This document shows, in pieces, positions 7,468 through 12,010 of a stretch of DNA of 12,010 nucleotides. A program made the translations under genes and the position numbers. The notes beneath the pieces were generated by a model. That model had not been told where the DNA came from. It made no database searches and saw nothing but the letters and a program-made list of their open reading frames with translations. This DNA is from an uncultured Gammaproteobacteria bacterium. GTDB lineage: Bacteria; Pseudomonadota; Gammaproteobacteria; Coxiellales; Coxiellaceae. Position 1 is the stretch's first letter; the number at the start of each line of letters is the position of its first letter. Where the stretch lies: the NCBI GenBank assembly GCA_903870185.1, contig CAIQCE010000077.1:1-12010 (forward strand), given 5' to 3'.

Positions 7468-10086
7468 TTAATCCGTTGTTGAATCGCTCTCAATGTCCTC
7501 TTCTGGCTCAGAATCAGTATCTGTTTCGGAATCTATATCAGCGACTTCGCCCTCTCCCGATAACATCTCAACTCGCTCTAAACCAACCAAATGCTCCCCT
7601 GTAATCAAATTGATTAAACGAACACCCTGTGTATTTCTACCAATCACAGAGATATCCGATACTCTGATACGAACCAAAGTACCTCGGTCACTGATCAATA
7701 AGGCCTCATCTCCATCTACTACTTGAGCTGCGCTGATCACTTTACCGTTACGCTCATTGACTTGAATAGCAATCACACCCTGACCACCTCGGCCGATAGG
7801 TCGATAATCTTCCAAATCTGTACGTTGGCCATAACCATTTTCGGTGGCTGTCAACAAAGTTGCACCCGGTTGAACAACAATCAAAGCGATTAAGTTTTGA
7901 TCCTTCTGTAGGCGAATGCCTCGAACCCCATGTGCCGTTCGACCCATGGCTCTAATTTCGCGTTCATGAACACGAATAGCTTTACCTGCATCAGTCAATA
8001 ACATGACTTCTCGCTCGCCATCAGTCAGACTAACACCGACTAGCTGATCCCCCTCTGAAAGATCCAATGCGATAATTCCATTGGCTCGTGGACGAGAGAA
8101 CTCAGTTAATGGAACTTTTTTCACAGTACCTTGACGAGTCGCCATCAAGACATAATGATCTGGACTAAAGGCTGTAACCGGAAGAATGGCAGTGATCACT
8201 TCATTTTCTTCTAACGGCAATAAATTAACCAAAGGCCTTCCTCTAGAAGAACGTCCGGCCAATGGCACTTGATAAGTCTTCATCCAGTAAACTTTACCTT
8301 GCGTAGAGAAGCAGAGGATATAATCATGGGTATGTGCAATTAAGAGCTTGCTGACCACATCTTCTTCTTTCACTGTCGTCGCCATCTTACCTCGTCCTCC
8401 TCGACGCTGGGCTTGATAACTATCCAAAGATTGTGACTTAATATAACCCTCACGAGATAGAGTAACGACTCTATCTTCTTCATTAATCAGATCTTCATGA
8501 TTTAAATCGGCTAAAGCATCGATGATTTCTGTTCTACGTGCATCTCCAAACTCTCGCTTCACTTCTAAAAGCTCTGCTCGGATGACCTCATGTAATCTAT
8601 CAGGATTAGATAGAATCTCAATTAATTGATTCATTATAACCACTAACTCATTGTATTCTGAGTTAATTTTATTGACCTCGAGGCCTGTTAATCGATGCAA
8701 GCGTAATTCCAATATAGCCTGTGCTTGAAAAGGAGATAATCGATAACCTACCTCAAGCAAGCCATACTCATCCGAAAGCTCATCCATTCGAGTTAATTTA
8801 ACATTCACTTTAGCCAAAAGATCGGCGACTGATCCTTGATCCCAAATCTTAGCTAATAATTGCTCTTTTGCTTCAGCGGGTGTTTTAGCCGCTTTAATAG
8901 TGGCGATGACAGGATCGATATTAGCTAATGCAATTGCCAATCCCTCTAAGAGATGAGCACGCTCTCTTGCCTTGCGTAGCTCATAGACTGTCCTTCGGGT
9001 CACCACTTCTCGTCGATGCTTCAAGAAGGCTTCTAACAATTGCTTCAGGTTTAAAATCTTAGGCTGCCCATTATCCAAAGCAACTACATTAATTCCAAAT
9101 ACAGTTTGCAACTGAGTCTGCGTATAGAGATTATTCAAAACAACCTCTGGCTGCTCACCTCGGCGAAGCTCAATCACCATTCTGAGACCATCTTTATCCG
9201 ACTCATCTCGGAGAGCGGTAATACCTTCTATTTTCTTTTCTTTAACAAGCTCACCAATCTTTTCAAGTAATCGAGCCTTATTCACTTGATAAGGCAATTC
9301 ATGAACTAGAATCGTCGATTTACCTGAATCTTCATCATGCTCAATTTCAGTCTTGGCTCTTAATACCACTCGGCCTCGACCCGTTTTATAAGCTTCTGCA
9401 ATCCCAGCTCTTCCATTGATAATAGCGGCTGTCGGGAAATCAGGGCCTGGAATATACTGCATCAGCTCAGGAATCGTGATATCAGCCTTATCGATCAAGG
9501 CTAAGGTTGCATCAATTACCTCATTAAGATTATGAGGCGGGATATTTGTCGCCATACCGACTGCAATACCAGAAGAGCCATTCACTAATAGACTTGGGAT
9601 TCGTGTCGGTAGCACGAGTGGGATGAATTCGGTTTCATCGTAGTTGGGGCTGAAGTCGACGGTTTCTTTATCCAGATCTGCCAATAGATAGTGAGCAAAT
9701 CGAGACATTCTGATTTCGGTATAACGCATCGCAGCTGGTGAGTCGCCATCGACAGATCCAAAGTTACCTTGGCCATCAACCAGCATATAGCGCATGCTAA
9801 AAGGCTGAGCCATTCTAACAATCGTATCGTAGACCGCGGTATCTCCATGAGGGTGATATTTACCGATCACGTCACCGACGATACGAGCCGATTTTTTATG
9901 AGGTTTATTCCAGTCATTCCCAAGCTCATGCATGGCAAACAACACTCGTCGGTGAACCGGCTTTAATCCATCTCGAACATCTGGCAAAGCTCTCCCGATA
10001 ATGACACTCATGGCATAATCTAAATAGGATTGCTTGACTTCAGCTTCAATGGTAATCGGAATAATTTCTTTCGCTAAATCGGTCAT
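7468..10086 (-). CDS. gyrA: DNA gyrase subunit A
   Basis: GyrA is the DNA cleavage and religation subunit of gyrase (with GyrB), which introduces negative supercoils. From the ATG at 10084-10086 it has 872 residues (E. coli 875) and keeps E. coli numbering through the breakage-reunion domain: catalytic Y122 in AMRYTEIRM (codon 9721-9723) and D87 in the quinolone region (codon 9826-9828). Position 83 is threonine (codon 9838-9840), where E. coli has serine. The GyrA box QRRGGRGK starts at residue 560, as in E. coli, followed by the beta-pinwheel C-terminal domain and an acidic tail. An in-frame ATG at 10120-10122 would add 12 residues with no family match. The chosen start has an AAGGG ribosome site with 5-nt spacing and aligns with the E. 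coli start (MSDLAREI versus MTDLAKEI). Confidence 0.98.
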   Translation of the reverse strand: MTDLAKEIIPITIEAEVKQSYLDYAMSVIIGRALPDVRDGLKPVHRRVLFAMHELGNDWNKPHKKSARIVGDVIGKYHPHGDTAVYDTIVRMAQPFSMRYMLVDGQGNFGSVDGDSPAAMRYTEIRMSRFAHYLLADLDKETVDFSPNYDETEFIPLVLPTRIPSLLVNGSSGIAVGMATNIPPHNLNEVIDATLALIDKADITIPELMQYIPGPDFPTAAIINGRAGIAEAYKTGRGRVVLRAKTEIEHDEDSGKSTILVHELPYQVNKARLLEKIGELVKEKKIEGITALRDESDKDGLRMVIELRRGEQPEVVLNNLYTQTQLQTVFGINVVALDNGQPKILNLKQLLEAFLKHRREVVTRRTVYELRKARERAHLLEGLAIALANIDPVIATIKAAKTPAEAKEQLLAKIWDQGSVADLLAKVNVKLTRMDELSDEYGLLEVGYRLSPFQAQAILELRLHRLTGLEVNKINSEYNELVVIMNQLIEILSNPDRLHEVIRAELLEVKREFGDARRTEIIDALADLNHEDLINEEDRVVTLSREGYIKSQSLDSYQAQRRGGRGKMATTVKEEDVVSKLLIAHTHDYILCFSTQGKVYWMKTYQVPLAGRSSRGRPLVNLLPLEENEVITAILPVTAFSPDHYVLMATRQGTVKKVPLTEFSRPRANGIIALDLSEGDQLVGVSLTDGEREVMLLTDAGKAIRVHEREIRAMGRTAHGVRGIRLQKDQNLIALIVVQPGATLLTATENGYGQRTDLEDYRPIGRGGQGVIAIQVNERNGKVISAAQVVDGDEALLISDRGTLVRIRVSDISVIGRNTQGVRLINLITGEHLVGLERVEMLSGEGEVADIDSETDTDSEPEEDIESDSTTD

Positions 10087-10091
10087 GGTAG

Positions 10092-10096
10092 CCCTT
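10092..10096 (-). promoter_or_regulatory. Ribosome binding site that decides the gyrA start
   Basis: AAGGG on the minus strand, 5 nt before the ATG at 10086. It supports this start over the in-frame upstream ATG at 10122. Confidence 0.7.
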
Positions 10097-10123
10097 GAAT
10101 TTACAGGAAATATTGTGGGCATG

Positions 10124-10132
10124 ATCTTAACA
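10124..10132 (-). promoter_or_regulatory. Possible extended -10 promoter of gyrA
   Basis: On the minus strand TGT-TAAGAT reads as an extended -10 element (TGN plus a 4/6 match to TATAAT), without a good -35. A transcript would begin near 10117, about 30 nt before the gyrA ATG at 10086 and after the alternative ATG at 10122. A perfect 10-bp palindrome, ACATTAATGT (10132-10141), touches its upstream edge. This is a prediction by eye. Confidence 0.35.
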
Positions 10133-10199
10133 CATTAATGTAGAAATAGGTAGGCCACACTGCGCTTATGCTGCACTAAACAAGGGTTTCAGGAAAAAC

Positions 10200-10230
10200 T
10201 TTACTAGAGGCTATTTTTCGATACTATGAT
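10200..10230 (+). promoter_or_regulatory. Possible mtaD promoter
   Basis: TTTACT (10200-10205) could serve as -35 with TACTAT (10222-10227, 16-nt spacer) as -10. The overlapping TATGAT (10225-10230) is a 5/6 match to the -10 consensus but leaves a long 19-nt spacer. The site is 27-35 nt upstream of the mtaD start, in the divergent gyrA-mtaD region. Confidence 0.35.
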
Positions 10231-10257
10231 TAGTCTAAGTCATCAAAGAGCAGCTCT

Positions 10258-11622
10258 GTGAAACCTATTGAACAATTAATTTCAGCCCCCTGGATCGTCC
10301 CGGTCCGACCACAAGCAGAGGTTTTAGAATCCCACTCCATTGCGATACATAATGGGAAAATAGAAGCGATCCTAAAAACTGAAGAAGCCCTTAAACTTTA
10401 CGAACCAAAAGAACATATTCATCTAGACCAACATGTGCTTATGCCCGGTTTAATTAATGCTCACACCCACTGCTCGATGAACTTATTTAGAGGACTAGCA
10501 GATGATCTTCCTCTAATAGAATGGCTTCAAAATCATATTTGGCCAGCAGAGGCTGCTACTTTAAATGAAACTAGCATTCGCATTGGCAGCCAACTCGCTA
10601 TTGCTGAGTTGATTCGAGGGGGCGTCACCTGCTTTAATGATCATTATTTTTACCCGCAAGTTACAGCTGAACTTGCTTTAAAAGCCGGTATACGAGCTCA
10701 TATCGGACTTGTTATTATTAATGTTGAGACGGGCTGGGCAAAGACAGAAGAGGAATATTTTCAAAAAGCCCTGGAGGCTCTTAAAGCAGATCCAAAGGAT
10801 CCATTATTGAAGTACACCCTAGCCCCGCATTCCCCATATACTGTCAGTGACCGAGGCTTTAAAAAAATCAAAGAATGGTCTGAGCAATACGATTTACCCA
10901 TGCACATGCACGTTCATGAAACTCAATCTGAAATCGAAGGCAGCTTAAAAGAGTTTGGCATGAGGCCGTTAGAGCGCTTGCAAAAATTAGGAATACTCTC
11001 CAATCGAATGATTAATGTCCACATGACCCAACTCACTGAAGATGAGATGGATCTTGTAAAACAACATGAAATGCATGTAGTGCATTGCCCTGAATCCAAC
11101 CTAAAATTAGCCAGCGGATTCGCACCAATAGGAAAGCTATTACAAAGAGGGGTCAATGTAGCCCTTGGAACCGACGGAGCGGCCAGCAATAATGATCTCG
11201 ATATGTTTGGTGAAATCCAAACAGCCGCCCTAATAGCAAAAGCTACCCTACAAGATCCCAGTGTTCTGCCCGCTTATCAGGCCATAGAAATGGCCACCAT
11301 TAATGGCGCTAAAGCCCTAGGTATTGAAAATGAAACAGGCTCTTTGGAAGTAGGAAAATCAGCGGATTTAATCGCTATAAAAATGGATAGTTATATGAGC
11401 CATCCATTTTATAATCTTTTCTCACACTTGGTTTACTCCACGAGCCGCCATCAAGTCACAGATGTTTGGGTCAAAGGGAGGCCTCTTTTAAAGCATGGAG
11501 CACTGGTACAAATGGATATGGAGTCCTGTCTTGATGAACTCCAATATTGGCGAGAAAAAATTAATCAATATGGTAAGGGCTTAACTCGTCGACTAATTGA
11601 TGTTAACATACCTCACAAATAA
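10258..11622 (+). CDS. mtaD: 5-methylthioadenosine/S-adenosylhomocysteine deaminase
   Basis: A TrzA/AtzB-type amidohydrolase that deaminates methylthioadenosine and S-adenosylhomocysteine to inosyl derivatives, removing inhibitory by-products of SAM use. The 454-residue protein shows the metal HxH at H69/H71 (NAHTHCSMNLFRG), substrate-site H191 in APHSPYTVS, metal H218 with catalytic E221 in MHMHVHET, H255 in NVHMTQ, and the metal aspartate D306 in GTDGAASNND. Together these form the full MtaD active-site set; the older name N-ethylammeline chlorohydrolase is often attached to such genes. The start is GTG (10258-10260), with an AAGAG ribosome site about 7 nt upstream. mtaD lies divergent from or near gyrA in Pseudomonas too, where ubiG follows it; here a corC-like gene follows after 23 nt. 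A related deaminase with another substrate cannot be fully excluded. Confidence 0.92.
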   Translation: MKPIEQLISAPWIVPVRPQAEVLESHSIAIHNGKIEAILKTEEALKLYEPKEHIHLDQHVLMPGLINAHTHCSMNLFRGLADDLPLIEWLQNHIWPAEAATLNETSIRIGSQLAIAELIRGGVTCFNDHYFYPQVTAELALKAGIRAHIGLVIINVETGWAKTEEEYFQKALEALKADPKDPLLKYTLAPHSPYTVSDRGFKKIKEWSEQYDLPMHMHVHETQSEIEGSLKEFGMRPLERLQKLGILSNRMINVHMTQLTEDEMDLVKQHEMHVVHCPESNLKLASGFAPIGKLLQRGVNVALGTDGAASNNDLDMFGEIQTAALIAKATLQDPSVLPAYQAIEMATINGAKALGIENETGSLEVGKSADLIAIKMDSYMSHPFYNLFSHLVYSTSRHQVTDVWVKGRPLLKHGALVQMDMESCLDELQYWREKINQYGKGLTRRLIDVNIPHK

Positions 11623-11645
11623 TCAAATGAGGGCTATTGAACACG

Positions 11646-12010
11646 ATGAACCATGGAGAGAATCACAAATCCTGGATTGAATGGATTAGTCATGCTTTAT
11701 CACGCGAACCTCAAGATCGCCCCGAACTCCTAGAATTACTGCGTGACGCCAAAGAGCGCCAGCTTTTCAGTACGGATGCCCTTAGAATGATCGAAGGCGT
11801 ATTGCAGGTTTCAGAAATGCAAGTGCGCGATATTATGATTCCCCGAGCCAATATGGTTGTAGTCGAGGGTAATCTCAAGCCTCATGATGTTCTATCCCAT
11901 ATCACTCAACATGCTCATTCTCGTTACCCTGTCATCGGTGACAATCGAGATGAAATCCTAGGTATTCTTTTAGCGAAAGACTTACTACCTGCTTGCCTTG
12001 ATACTCAAAA
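11646..12010 (+). CDS. corC: CorC/HlyC-type CBS-domain protein, C-terminal part off the right edge
   Basis: The first 121 codons of a CorC (YbeX) family protein, a cytoplasmic CBS-pair protein linked to magnesium/cobalt efflux and, in E. coli, to ribosome-related functions. The N-terminal helical part contains LLRDAKERQLFSTDALRMIE (31-50), then the hallmark VRDIMIPRANM at 60-70, which opens the first CBS domain, and SRYPVIGD (92-99) with ILGILLAKDLL (104-114) at its end. There is no membrane segment, which fits CorC rather than the larger membrane-bound DUF21 relatives. The ATG at 11646 follows a GAGGG ribosome site (11629-11633), with 12-nt spacing. It lies 23 nt downstream of mtaD and is probably cotranscribed. 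In many gammaproteobacteria corC lies with ybeZ, ybeY and lnt; here its upstream partner is different. The second CBS domain and the C-terminal domain are out of view. Confidence 0.88.
   Translation, partial: MNHGENHKSWIEWISHALSREPQDRPELLELLRDAKERQLFSTDALRMIEGVLQVSEMQVRDIMIPRANMVVVEGNLKPHDVLSHITQHAHSRYPVIGDNRDEILGILLAKDLLPACLDTQ

Noticed and set aside
7493..9966. Open frames inside gyrA (7493-7726 +, 9769-9966 +, 9585-9848 -)
   Set aside because: They overlap a complete, conserved gyrA in other frames and have no recognisable domains.
10087..10122. Longer gyrA start at ATG 10122
   Set aside because: The 12 extra residues do not align with the family, the downstream ATG has a better ribosome site, and a plausible -10 would place the transcript start after it.
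10923..11189. Minus-strand frame opposite mtaD
   Set aside because: Antisense to conserved active-site motifs of mtaD, with no family match.

Overview
The window looks like chromosomal DNA of an AT-rich gammaproteobacterium. The strongest clue is the block gyrA, serC, cmk, rpsA, lapA, lapB with an mtaD gene divergent from gyrA. This is a reduced form of the gyrA-serC-pheA-hisC-aroA-cmk-rpsA-ihfB superoperon known from Pseudomonas and relatives. GyrA, SerC, Cmk, TtcA and LapB all resemble gammaproteobacterial forms closely. The missing aromatic-pathway genes, the missing ihfB, the low GC and a large unrecognised protein would suit a host-associated lineage (for example in the Legionellales), but this placement is an inference. 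No mobile element, tRNA, rRNA or CRISPR array was seen.

Layout. Positions 1-10086 are read entirely on the minus strand, in the order gyrA (10086-7468), serC, cmk, rpsA, a rho-independent terminator, lapA, lapB, ttcA, and a long open frame of unknown function that runs off the left edge (1755-1). Gene borders are very tight: 2 nt for gyrA/serC, about 22 nt for serC/cmk, 2 nt for lapA/lapB, a 1-nt overlap for lapB/ttcA and a 4-nt ATGA overlap for ttcA/unknown. The only real gaps are cmk-rpsA (78 nt, with two hairpins) and rpsA-lapA (99 nt, with the terminator). From 10258 the plus strand carries mtaD and then a corC-like gene cut by the right edge. The 171-bp stretch between the gyrA and mtaD starts is a divergent promoter region.

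Functions. The minus-strand block joins DNA supercoiling (GyrA), serine and pyridoxal phosphate synthesis (SerC), pyrimidine nucleotide supply (Cmk), translation initiation (ribosomal protein S1), control of lipopolysaccharide synthesis (LapA/LapB) and tRNA 2-thiolation (TtcA). The plus-strand pair joins salvage or detoxification of methylthioadenosine and S-adenosylhomocysteine (MtaD) with a CBS-domain protein of the CorC family.

Points that stand out: an unrecognised protein of at least 585 residues translationally coupled to ttcA; a ribosomal protein S1 with five S1 domains instead of the usual six; loss of aroA (and pheA/hisC) and ihfB from their usual slots; and an intrinsic terminator placed a few bases before the lapA ribosome binding site.
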